A stretch of 51,082 bases of DNA from Bacteroides acidifaciens (lineage in GTDB: Bacteria; Bacteroidota; Bacteroidia; Bacteroidales; Bacteroidaceae). The notes beneath the pieces were generated by a model. It was not told the DNA's origin and made no database searches. It was given only the letters and a program-made list of their open reading frames with translations. The stretch lies in NCBI RefSeq assembly GCF_024623065.1, contig NZ_JANJZR010000030.1, positions 1 to 51,082 of the forward strand, given 5' to 3'. A program made the translations under genes and the position numbers. Positions 43,254-51,082 of the stretch are shown here, piece by piece. Each line of letters starts with the position of its first letter. Position 1 is the first letter of the stretch.

Positions 43254-44393
43254 TTAATTTTTAAGTAATGAATGTGATGAGGGATTCATGATTTGAATAG
43301 CATGACGTATATTTTTATATTCAGGTGAAGTTCCATACTCTGCTTCCATATGATAGGTTCCTGCACCACCTTTGCGGAAACCATTACTTGGTTGCCAGCG
43401 CGCCATTCCTTCGAGAGATTTCATTCTATTACCATAACGATCAGTGTAATCATATCCGCCGTTCATAGCAGCGTCGGTAGCCTCGAAATTCTCGGTCATG
43501 ATGGTCATCTTTGTAATTTGTTCTTCAGACATGACACTACTATATGTTTGAACAAGTCCTGCACCTGCCACACCACCTGTAATAAGACGTTTGTCAAGTT
43601 TTGAATCACTACCAGGACTGCTGTCATTGTAAGCCTGAATGATAAAATAGTCAAAATATAGCCCGACTTCAGGTCTACCCGTTATGCTCTGTGGTTCACC
43701 GTCAATAACTAATAATTTGCCGGTTCCTGATTTCGGACCGAAATATTTGCCTAGCTCATCAACGAATGCAAACATTCTATCATCTTCGTCTACGATATTA
43801 CCAGAATTACCGAAATTGGGTTCATAGTCGATATCAAACCCATCGTAACCATATTTGTTTACTGTATCGGCAATGGCACTTGCATATTTGCGAATGGATG
43901 CTTCAATTGCTTCCTTATTTGATTCATCGGAAGGCCATCCCCAAAAATCGTTTACAGCTTCTTTTTCGGATGAAAATCCCATATTTTCCCAATTATCACG
44001 AATATTCTGCGGAGTAATTTGATCGCCCACACTTCTGATAATAAAGCACATAGTAAAACGAGTTCCTTTAATTTGTTGGCAAAATTGTAGATCTTTTTTT
44101 TGAGCTTCTGTTATGTTCGACCAATTTCCCCAAATAGAAACAATATCTACACTATCAGGAATACCGGCTAAAGAACTCTTCATAAAAGCACCTTCACCAC
44201 TCCAACCACCGAACCAACCGAAAGCAACTTGATGATCAGTTTTCTTATAAGCCCTTAAAGCTGCATAATATTCATCTGACACGATTGATTCCGGAAAAGT
44301 TTTTGCTTCCGACTCCGTCCAATCACTGCAACCTATCAAAGATGTTGTTGCCAATGATATGAGTACAATGTATAATAAATAAATTTTCTTCAT
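43254..44393 (-). CDS. GH18 endo-beta-N-acetylglucosaminidase, surface lipoprotein (BT1038-like)
   Basis: A 379-residue lipoprotein: lipobox LIGC (Cys22) followed by SDWTESE, an acidic tail that predicts export to the cell surface. The GH18 barrel is complete with strand VAFGWFGGW, VDIVSIWGNW, and the catalytic DxxDxDxE motif YDGFDIDYEP (Asp184, Asp187, Asp189, Glu191). FDYFIIQAYND and the WQPSNGFRKGGAGTYHMEAE region follow. The Tyr-Asn pair typical of endoglycosidases (QAYND) argues for ENGase rather than chitinase activity. It would cut the chitobiose core of N-glycans outside the cell, releasing glycan for SusC/D. It lies directly after susD in the operon (27-base gap). Confidence 0.9.
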   Translation of the reverse strand: MKKIYLLYIVLISLATTSLIGCSDWTESEAKTFPESIVSDEYYAALRAYKKTDHQVAFGWFGGWSGEGAFMKSSLAGIPDSVDIVSIWGNWSNITEAQKKDLQFCQQIKGTRFTMCFIIRSVGDQITPQNIRDNWENMGFSSEKEAVNDFWGWPSDESNKEAIEASIRKYASAIADTVNKYGYDGFDIDYEPNFGNSGNIVDEDDRMFAFVDELGKYFGPKSGTGKLLVIDGEPQSITGRPEVGLYFDYFIIQAYNDSSPGSDSKLDKRLITGGVAGAGLVQTYSSVMSEEQITKMTIMTENFEATDAAMNGGYDYTDRYGNRMKSLEGMARWQPSNGFRKGGAGTYHMEAEYGTSPEYKNIRHAIQIMNPSSHSLLKN

Positions 44394-44420
44394 AAAAGTC
44401 CTTTTTATGTATTATATAAA

Positions 44421-45969
44421 TTAGTTCTTTTTCGCCCATTTCAGATCAGTGGCTTCATTATCAGCACCGCCAAGTTCTGCAACCCCTTGATCATAATTGG
44501 CTTTATTATTCTGCGCCTCTGTATAAGGAAAACTCAAACGACGCATACCACGCTGGCTGCTCACGCCACAGTCAGATAAATTGTCGATACAAGGATAAAG
44601 TTCCGGATAGCCTGTACGACGATATTCAGCCCATGCCTCGAGTCCCAGCGGATAATTGGCAATCCACTTTTGAGTAATGATACGCTGGAAATTCTTCCCA
44701 TTTACATTGTCAGCTTCGCTATCATCCCACTTCACACTAACGGTATTAGTAATCGTAGCAGTAGCGTTTTGTACAGCGTCACTTTCATGTGATACCACTG
44801 GAGCTTCATCTATCTTCAGATATTCGGTAGCTGAAACCTGATACTGCTCCATAGACAAATTGATGCCGTCTTCATAGTAAACTTTTGCCGTTTTAGTGCC
44901 TACATTCCAGCCACGCAATTTTCCTTCAGCACGTAAAAAAGCTGTTTCAGCAGCACAGAAAACCATTAATTTAGAAGTTGCCGTATAGGCAGGAATAGAG
45001 AAACCTGCTGCGTCTGCCTTTTTAAAATCAGCATCGCCTGTACGCATACCTACATATTGATCTGTTTTTCCGGTAAGAGTAGATTTATTAAAAAATTTCG
45101 ACATACGCGGGTCATCATATGCGTTCATATAATCTACAATATTTGCATTCACCCGCAAATCTCCCCAACTGACAGCAGCCAGCTGATATGGATTACTTTG
45201 TGTTCCACAAGAAAGCATGGCATTGTCCGAATTACTTTCAATCAAGCCGGCTTTATGTATTACTGCAGCTTCAGCCGCTTCCTTAGCAATACCAGGCCAT
45301 GTTCCGCTAATTCGCATTGCAACACGTAAGCGCATTGAATTTGCCAATTTCGCCCAACCGGAATAATTTCCCTCAAAAACAGGATCATTAGCTCCTAATG
45401 GTGCATTACCATTAGTCTCCACATAATAATTATACAGAACGTCAGCAGCATTGGCTAAATCACTTAATATATTTGTGTAGACCTGTTCCTGAGTATCATA
45501 AGAAACATAAAAATTACCTTTCTTCACTTGGCTATAGCATCGGTCCATAACAGTCTGCAACACGGAGCATTGTTATGGCACGTATCATGCAAGCAAAAGC
45601 ATAATAATGTCCCGTAGAATTTGTCGCTTCTTGTATCTGAAAAAAGTTTCCATATATTTTTTCAAACGGAGTATTCCAGGGAGTAGCATTCCATGCATCA
45701 CTTTGATTGAATGTACTAAAATTAGTTCCACTCCATGTGTTAGAACAACACAAGTAACCGCCTAACTGTCCCACCATCTGGTCTTGCATTTGAGAGTCAT
45801 TCTGCTGAATATTCACAATTGTTTCAATCATAGATTTCATCAGAGTAGCTGGGTCAGCATCATGGATTTGATATTGATTCGTGTTATACTCTTCAAATTT
45901 ATCAGTACAACTTCCTGCCAGCAACAAGAGAGCGGCACCGACCGTGATATTTCTTAAATATTTTCTCAT
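44421..45969 (-). pseudogene. SusD-like glycan-binding lipoprotein, interrupted by a frameshift
   Basis: The gene reads as two overlapping frames. The first (45969 down to 45532) has a lipobox LAGSC with the acidic tail TDKFEE, then a normal SusD/RagB start through MLRVADCYGPM, and stops at once. The second (from 45563 down to 44421) resumes with YSQVKKGNFYVSYDTQEQVY and runs to the usual C-terminus (WIANYPLGLEAWAEYRRTGY). Family members read DCYGP-x-PYSQ without a break, so two bases are missing (or one is extra) at about 45537. Joined, the protein would be about 515 residues, normal for the SusD_RagB_2 group. Alternatives are a sequencing error or programmed slippage, though no slippery run is visible. 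Confidence 0.82.
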
Positions 45970-45986
45970 AACATTAGCTTTTTCTT

Positions 45987-48900
45987 TTAGAATTGAACTT
46001 TCACATTAAAACCGAAATTACGCAAGCTAGGTTGCATAAAGTAGTCTACATTCATATAATAGTTACTGGAAGTAGAAGCAGACAATTCCGGATCAAACGG
46101 AGCTTTACAGTAAATCATCCATAGATTACGTCCTACGACACCCAAAGTAACATTTGCTACATTTTTAAACCACTTTCTTGGAAGTGTATAATTCAAGCTT
46201 AATTCTTGTAAACGTACATTGGTTGCACTATATAAGTAGTAACGACCATAACCACCTTCACCTGTACTGATAGTCTGATAATACTTCTGGGCATCAACCT
46301 TACCATTATTGATGGGCGTACCACCATTATCACGGACAGAAGCAGATACTTCAGACACTCCATAATAATCCAAAATACCTTGAGTAGCCGAGTAAGCTAA
46401 TCCACCTACACGTGCGGACAACACAACCCCCAAGTCAATACCTTTGTAAGTGAAATGATTGATCCATCCTAAATTGAAGTCAGCATCCAGATTACCGACT
46501 TTCACTGGAGTATTTGATGAAGTAATCCCCAGATTACCATTCTGGTCAACTTTTATATTACCATTATTATCCTTGGTCAGTTGGTTATATACATAGATAT
46601 CGGTCATAGAACCGACTTCTGTCAAAATAACACGGGGAGCTACATTTTCTTTACCTAACCAACCTACATTCATCTCGTCCATCTGAATAGCCTCTCCGGT
46701 CACCGGATTAACACTACCACTAGCTAACCGTTTCACCTTGTTGCGATTTAAAGTAAAAGTTGCATTAGAAGACCAACCGAAACCTGCCCATTTATCACTA
46801 AAGCCTAAAGCCAGTTCAATACCTTGATTCTGCACATCACCTGCTTGAACTATTGCTTGTTTATAACCGGAAGATGACGGAATATCCACCTTAAATGTCT
46901 GATTCAATGTATTGGAACGGTAATAAGTAGCATCCAGGCTAAAGCGATTCTCCCAGAATTTCAAATTTAAACCAATTTCCCATGATTTTGTTTTTTCCGG
47001 TTTCATGTTTTCCATCGGATAAACGGTTGGATTTGCCCAATTATGTGTCTGGCTATTGTATTCATATCCGGGATTAGTAAGGAAGCGATCGAAAGAAGAT
47101 GCTACCACTGTATAGGAACCACGTACTTTAGCATAAGTTATCAACTCCGGAAGTTCAACCATTTCTGACAGTAAAGCCGACAAACCAACTGATGGATAGA
47201 AGAATGATTTTTGTTTGGAGAAAGCTAATTTAGAATCCCAGTCATTTCGTCCTGTCAATGTTAAATACAACTGATTTTTCCAACTTAATTCTGCGCTGGC
47301 AAAAATACTCTGAATTTCATCTTTATATCCGGTAGGATCCGGTTTGTAATTAGAAGAGAAATTTATATTATTAACCTGAAAGAAGTTCGGAATGACCAAG
47401 TCACCGGCAAAATACAATTGATCCATTGAAGTATGGTAAATGGAAGCCCCCACATTGGCAGTCAAATGGAAATCACCGAAAGTCTTGTCTATATTAGCCA
47501 AAACATCTGCATACAAAGAACGTTCTTGCCTCATGGCATCCTCGAAACCACCACTTACTCCACAAAATGTGGTTAATGTAGAAGCTGACTTCTCATTCTT
47601 GTTCCGATAGTCAGAGTTGTCCAGATTCACACGTCCTACGATGTTAATCCAATCTGTCACCTTCCATTTCAAAGAAGCGTTCAGCATATAACGTTTTTTA
47701 TCGGAAGTACGGATTATACGGTTCTGTACCCAATACGGATTCTGTAATGACAAACTTGCGTCTCCATAAGGCCAATACTGTTCCATATAACCGTAATTTG
47801 TGTTGTAACGTTCATACAAACGGATTTCATCAAAATTATCTCCGCGGGGAAATAAATACAATGCAGGAAGTGGATTATAATACTGCCCTTGGGAAACCAT
47901 GTTTTTATTATTTTGAATAATATATTGCGCACCAATATCCAAAGTCAATCTGTCATTCAGGAAATTCGTAGTATTACGTGCTGTAAAATTATAACGATTA
48001 TAAGAGTTGTTAGGAAGAATACCACCAGAATTAGTAGTAGAAGCTGAAAGATAAGTCTGATTCTTTGAATTCCCGGTAGACAAAGCTACTGAGTTGATAA
48101 CATTCGTACCAGTTTCAAAAAAATTAGATGGATCATATCTGCGGTCTGTCAGTTCTCCCCAACTAAACAATCCAGAGCTTGTACCATAACGATTCTGCAT
48201 ATCAGGCATAATATATGCTTTGGAAAAAGTAGTGCTATTAGACACCGTAATCGTAGTTTTCTCAGTCTGCCCTTTTTTAGTAGTAATCAAAACCACCCCA
48301 TTGGCAGCAGAAGAACCATAAAGAGCAGCTGCAGAAGGTCCGGTCATCATACTGATACTAGCAATATCGTCTGGATTTAAGTCTGCTACGGCATCCGACC
48401 CACCCATGTCACCAAATAATCCTTCACCACCGCTTTTACCTGTATTGAAGATAGGTACACCATCAATCACATATAATGCATTATTGTCTTTAGTTAATGA
48501 TTTCATACCACGCATTACGACACGTGCTGCACCACCAGCGCCAGTAGCACCACTACTGATTTGAACCCCTGCCACCTTTCCAGCTAACGAATTCATAAAG
48601 TTAGCATCCTTTACAGCTGTTATTTCGTCGCCTTTTACCTCTTGTACATTATAACTTAATGCCTTTGTTGCACGCTTGATACCCAAGGCAGTAACAACCA
48701 CTTCATCCAATGTTTGAGTATCTTCTCCCATTACAATTTTCAGGGGTTGTGTATTAGCTAGCGTGATTGCTTGGGAGGCATAACCGATATAGGATACTTC
48801 AAGTACATCACCTTTTGCAGCTTGTATTTTGAAATTTCCATCCATATCAGTAATAGTACCATTTGAAGTTCCTTTCACTAAGACACTAACCCCGATCAAC

Positions 48901-49289
48901 GGTTCACCTTTTGCGTCTGTTATAGTACCACTTGCAGCAATCGGTGTTTTTTTCTGTTGGTCTACTTTCGTATTTTTAGCAGAAAGTACAATATGGTTAT
49001 CGACTATTGAAAAACTGGTATTGACACCTTTGAACAATTGATTCATTACATTATTCAAAGATTCTTTTGATACTTTGATAGATATGATGCGATTAATATC
49101 GACATCATTTGTGTTATATACTACTGACATTGAAGTTTGCTTCTCTATTTCTTTCAATGCAGTGTTTAGGGGTACTTTTGATAGATTAAGAGTAATTGTC
49201 CGTTCTTGCCCATAGACTGAAGCAAAACACGAAAATAACAAAAGGAAGAATAACAAGTACGGAAACTTGTGTTTTATAATTTCTTTCAT
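45987..49289 (-). CDS. SusC-like TonB-dependent outer-membrane transporter with N-terminal STN domain (BT1040-like)
   Basis: A complete 1100-residue SusC family protein. In order: signal peptide (to about residue 27, ASVYGQ), STN domain about 30-105 (LNTALKEIEKQTSMSVVYNT), carboxypeptidase-regulatory-like domain about 118-193 (ASGTITDAKGEPLIGVSVLV), TonB box region near 193-203 (TLDEVVVTALG), plug about 205-330 (VVMRGMKSL, GSSAANGVVLITTKKG) and a 22-strand barrel ending in FGFNVKVQF. It imports oligosaccharides with its SusD partner, the frameshifted gene 17 bases downstream. The STN domain is usual in transporters that signal to a FecR/ECF-sigma pair, but none is adjacent. A tyrosine recombinase lies divergently upstream, the arrangement reported for phase-variable susC shufflons. 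Confidence 0.93.
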   Translation of the reverse strand: MKEIIKHKFPYLLFFLLLFSCFASVYGQERTITLNLSKVPLNTALKEIEKQTSMSVVYNTNDVDINRIISIKVSKESLNNVMNQLFKGVNTSFSIVDNHIVLSAKNTKVDQQKKTPIAASGTITDAKGEPLIGVSVLVKGTSNGTITDMDGNFKIQAAKGDVLEVSYIGYASQAITLANTQPLKIVMGEDTQTLDEVVVTALGIKRATKALSYNVQEVKGDEITAVKDANFMNSLAGKVAGVQISSGATGAGGAARVVMRGMKSLTKDNNALYVIDGVPIFNTGKSGGEGLFGDMGGSDAVADLNPDDIASISMMTGPSAAALYGSSAANGVVLITTKKGQTEKTTITVSNSTTFSKAYIMPDMQNRYGTSSGLFSWGELTDRRYDPSNFFETGTNVINSVALSTGNSKNQTYLSASTTNSGGILPNNSYNRYNFTARNTTNFLNDRLTLDIGAQYIIQNNKNMVSQGQYYNPLPALYLFPRGDNFDEIRLYERYNTNYGYMEQYWPYGDASLSLQNPYWVQNRIIRTSDKKRYMLNASLKWKVTDWINIVGRVNLDNSDYRNKNEKSASTLTTFCGVSGGFEDAMRQERSLYADVLANIDKTFGDFHLTANVGASIYHTSMDQLYFAGDLVIPNFFQVNNINFSSNYKPDPTGYKDEIQSIFASAELSWKNQLYLTLTGRNDWDSKLAFSKQKSFFYPSVGLSALLSEMVELPELITYAKVRGSYTVVASSFDRFLTNPGYEYNSQTHNWANPTVYPMENMKPEKTKSWEIGLNLKFWENRFSLDATYYRSNTLNQTFKVDIPSSSGYKQAIVQAGDVQNQGIELALGFSDKWAGFGWSSNATFTLNRNKVKRLASGSVNPVTGEAIQMDEMNVGWLGKENVAPRVILTEVGSMTDIYVYNQLTKDNNGNIKVDQNGNLGITSSNTPVKVGNLDADFNLGWINHFTYKGIDLGVVLSARVGGLAYSATQGILDYYGVSEVSASVRDNGGTPINNGKVDAQKYYQTISTGEGGYGRYYLYSATNVRLQELSLNYTLPRKWFKNVANVTLGVVGRNLWMIYCKAPFDPELSASTSSNYYMNVDYFMQPSLRNFGFNVKVQF

Positions 49290-49431
49290 CTTATTCTTAT
49301 TAATTAGAAATAGTTTTTTAGATAAAATTCAATAAACGATAAGTAGTATTATCGCTTTTTACACGAAGGCTTCATGTATTTCTGTCTCTCATAATCACTA
49401 AATTTAAAGGTTACACTTAAAACATTTTTTC

Positions 49432-49469
49432 ATAAGCGCTTATTCAACAGTAATACAATTTATATTGTA
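49432..49469. promoter_or_regulatory. Two palindromes in the susC-recombinase intergenic region
   Basis: ATAAGCGCTTAT (49432-49443) is a perfect 12-bp palindrome. TACAATTTATATTGTA (49454-49469) has 6-bp arms around a 4-base centre. They lie about 140-180 bases upstream of susC and could be operators, the first resembling LacI-type sites. I see no clear TAnnTTTG promoter for susC. The 49290-49668 gap holds no gene. Confidence 0.4.
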
Positions 49470-49598
49470 ACCATACTAAACGAAGATAAGATTTTTTTTT
49501 GAAAAAAATAAGGAAATCAATATTACAATCGAAATATGAACACATAAATAATTGATAAATAAAATTTTATGCGATTTATTATAATTAGGCTGATTTAT

Positions 49599-49606
49599 TA
49601 CCTTTG
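49599..49606 (+). promoter_or_regulatory. -7 element for the tyrosine recombinase gene
   Basis: TACCTTTG matches TAnnTTTG, 62 bases before the ATG at 49669. It abuts the left copy of the inverted repeat (49607-49623), so the transcript would begin inside that repeat. Confidence 0.5.
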
Positions 49607-49623
49607 CATGCATTTTGCATACA
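49607..49623 (+). repeat. Left copy of the 17-bp inverted repeat flanking the recombinase
   Basis: CATGCATTTTGCATACA. The inverse complement of the right copy (50915-50931) is CATGCAATTTGCATACA, so 16 of 17 bases match. Each copy also has internal dyad symmetry (ATGCA...TGCAT), as tyrosine-recombinase core sites do. Confidence 0.75.
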
Positions 49624-49668
49624 ATTTCCATATGCTTAGATTAATGTATAGATATAAACATTCATTTT

Positions 49669-50904
49669 ATGTTCAAATATTCAAGAGATGGAGTTTCAGT
49701 ATTAACCATATTAGATACCAGAAGAGCCAAAAAGAGTGGAATGTTTCCTATTAAAGTCCAAGTAGTATTTAAGAGAAAACAAAAATATTACTCGACTGGG
49801 AAGGAGTTGTCAAAAGAAGATTGGGAAAGATTGCTAAAAGCCAAAAGTAAACTTTTGACTGAAATACGGTCAGATATTGAAAGTAGTTTTTCTACTATTA
49901 AACAACAAGTTAACGAGCTGATACAGAAAGGAGAATTTAGTATTGAAGCTTTGAATATAAGGTTAGGTAGGCAGCTGAAAGATATGAATCTGCATAGTGC
50001 TTTTAGTCTAAAAATGAAAGAACTAAAAGATAACGAGCAAGCGAGTACTTACTTAAACTATCAAAGTGCTTTAAAAAGTTTGGAGAATTTTGGAGGTACA
50101 TGTGTCCCATTAGAAAGGATAACAGTTGATTGGCTAAAACGCTGCGAGCGTTATTGGCTTTCAGAAGGCAAAAGCTATTCAAGTATCAGTATTTATTTTC
50201 GAGCTTTGAAATGCATATTAAATCGAGCTGTACGTGATGGTCTTTTAAAAGAATCATCTTTTCCTTTTGGAAAAAATAGATATGAGATTCCTGAAGGATG
50301 TGGACGCAAACTAGCACTTAGCCTGCCAGAAATAAAGAAAATAATGTCTTATCAAGATGAAGTAAAAACAGTAGAAGAGTTCCGAGACCTATGGGTGTTT
50401 TCTTATTTATGCAATGGAATTAATTTTATGGATTTATTATTTCTTCAATATTCAAATATCGTGGATGGAGAAATATGTTTTGTGCGTTCTAAAACATCTA
50501 GAACTGCAAAACATAGTAAAGAGATACATGCCACCATTACACCTGAAATGTGGAATATCATTCATAAATGGGGGAATCCACAGGTAAGTCCACAAACATA
50601 CATCTTTAAATATGCAAAAGGAACTGAAAACGCGTTTGAAAGAATCAGACTAGTCCGACGCATTGTTACTAAATGTAATAGAAGGCTCAAGAAAATAGCT
50701 CAAAGTACAGGTATTGCTCAACTGACAACTTATACCGCCAGACATTCGTTTGCCACAGTACTGAAACGTGCCGGTGCTAAAACATCTTATATTTCTGAAA
50801 GCTTGGGACACTCTAATTTAGCTGTTACAGAGAATTATTTAGCTTATTTTGAAAAGGAAGAAAGAATCAAAAATGCTCAATTATTAACCGACTTTAATCT
50901 ATAA
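49669..50904 (+). CDS. Tyrosine recombinase / site-specific integrase (probable shufflon or invertase recombinase, BT1041-like)
   Basis: A 411-residue Bacteroides tyrosine recombinase. An arm-type DNA-binding domain is at about 1-85 (SVLTILDTRRAKKSGMFPIK), a SAM-like core-binding domain at about 105-200, and the catalytic domain at about 215-400. Visible catalytic residues are Lys275 (VRSKTS), Arg358 in YTARHSF, His381 in LGHSN and the nucleophile Tyr390 in TENYLAYF. The first Arg of the usual set appears replaced in CNGINFMDL, as in several Bacteroides integrases that lack Arg I. It lies divergently beside a susC and is bracketed by a 17-bp inverted repeat. I infer a local invertase acting on susC-linked sites rather than the integrase of a large element, since no mobile-element genes surround it. 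Confidence 0.88.
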   Translation: MFKYSRDGVSVLTILDTRRAKKSGMFPIKVQVVFKRKQKYYSTGKELSKEDWERLLKAKSKLLTEIRSDIESSFSTIKQQVNELIQKGEFSIEALNIRLGRQLKDMNLHSAFSLKMKELKDNEQASTYLNYQSALKSLENFGGTCVPLERITVDWLKRCERYWLSEGKSYSSISIYFRALKCILNRAVRDGLLKESSFPFGKNRYEIPEGCGRKLALSLPEIKKIMSYQDEVKTVEEFRDLWVFSYLCNGINFMDLLFLQYSNIVDGEICFVRSKTSRTAKHSKEIHATITPEMWNIIHKWGNPQVSPQTYIFKYAKGTENAFERIRLVRRIVTKCNRRLKKIAQSTGIAQLTTYTARHSFATVLKRAGAKTSYISESLGHSNLAVTENYLAYFEKEERIKNAQLLTDFNL

Positions 50905-50914
50905 ATTAAGATAA

Positions 50915-50931
50915 TGTATGCAAATTGCATG
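50915..50931 (-). repeat. Right copy of the 17-bp inverted repeat flanking the recombinase
   Basis: TGTATGCAAATTGCATG on the plus strand, inverted relative to 49607-49623 with one mismatch. It starts 11 bases after the recombinase stop codon. Confidence 0.75.
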
Positions 50932-50935
50932 TACA

Positions 50936-50987
50936 ACTCTTATTTTTTCATGTAAATCGACAAAAAGATTTGTGAAAAAATAAGAGT
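50936..50987 (+). terminator. Hairpin terminator after the recombinase gene
   Basis: Arms ACTCTTATTTTTTCA (50936-50950) and its perfect complement (50973-50987) form a 15-bp stem with a 22-base loop, 32 bases after the recombinase stop. The T-run is inside the stem, so it may act in either direction. Confidence 0.65.
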
Positions 50988-51026
50988 AATATATATTATT
51001 ATATCGTAACCATTCTATTTTCCGCC

Positions 51027-51057
51027 TTGACACGCATCGCAACCCAGCATATCTTTG
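51027..51057 (+). promoter_or_regulatory. Promoter for a gene beyond the right edge
   Basis: TTG at 51027-51029 and TATCTTTG at 51050-51057, 20 bases apart, match the Bacteroides promoter pattern. No start codon follows before the window ends, so a rightward gene probably begins just past 51082. Confidence 0.6.
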
Positions 51058-51082
51058 CGGCATAACCAATTACTAACAAAGA

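Noticed and set aside
45532..45563. Programmed ribosomal frameshift in susD
   Set aside because: No slippery heptamer or downstream structure is apparent and SusD proteins do not use frameshifting; mutation or sequencing error is simpler.
49669..50904. Integrase of a conjugative or integrative element
   Set aside because: No mobilisation, excision or cargo genes and no target-site duplication are visible; the flanking inverted repeat and susC neighbour favour a local recombinase. The right side beyond 51082 is unseen.

Overview
The window is chromosomal DNA of a gut Bacteroides, most likely the B. thetaiotaomicron / B. ovatus / B. xylanisolvens group. The grounds are the SusC/SusD pair, lipoprotein signals with acidic surface-export residues, promoters of the TTTG-N20-TAnnTTTG type, and a dense set of pectin and N-glycan glycosidases. 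From memory, the gene order from about 10 kb to 50 kb follows the B. thetaiotaomicron BT1001-BT1041 neighbourhood; I could not check this by alignment.

Layout. (1) 0.1-4.1 kb is housekeeping and accessory: an SDR oxidoreductase, a membrane protein, a split ThrE-type Thr/Ser exporter, and an ECF sigma factor with a very short FecR-like anti-sigma protein. (2) 4.3-9.8 kb holds a very large two-part lipoprotein of unassigned function, a GNAT acetyltransferase, a creatininase-family amidohydrolase and a 69-residue protein resembling sigma region 2. (3) 10.0-16.3 kb is a leftward operon GH127-GH141-GH78, matching enzymes that trim rhamnogalacturonan-II (RG-II). (4) 16.4-17.9 kb is a decayed patch: a broken DUF5131/Gp37-Gp68 gene, a hypothetical membrane protein and an AraC-type HTH remnant. 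(5) 18.0-28.2 kb is a rightward cluster: a choloylglycine-hydrolase-family enzyme, then GH95, GH105, GH140 (apiosidase type) and a GH78-sialidase-fold fusion, closed by a strong terminator. (6) 28.3-32.5 kb has an SDR, a CE19-type pectin methylesterase with STN and DUF3826 modules, and a GH28 that lacks its N-terminus and abuts, out of frame, an orphan lipoprotein leader.

(7) 32.7-49.3 kb is a leftward N-glycan utilisation locus. Transcription runs SusC, SusD (frameshifted), GH18 endoglycosidase, DUF1735-LamG lipoprotein and DUF1735-discoidin lipoprotein to a terminator, then DUF4838/GH163, an AmpG-like MFS permease, GH130 phosphorylase, GH92 alpha-mannosidase and a secreted TIM-barrel isomerase-like protein. 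The logic is surface release of glycan by GH18, import by SusC/D, periplasmic trimming by GH163 and GH92, uptake of the Man-GlcNAc core by the MFS permease and cytoplasmic phosphorolysis by GH130. (8) 49.6-50.9 kb holds a tyrosine recombinase divergent from susC, bracketed by a 17-bp inverted repeat (16/17 match). This resembles the recombinase-plus-SusC shufflon known in this genus.

Most worth a second look: the inverted-repeat-flanked recombinase beside susC; the probable deletion scar at the GH28 gene, which leaves an RG-II enzyme set with no SusC/D of its own in view; the frameshifted susD; two intergenic copies of an interleaved palindromic repeat; and the large unassigned lipoprotein at 4.3-7.8 kb. 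No rRNA, tRNA or CRISPR array was seen.
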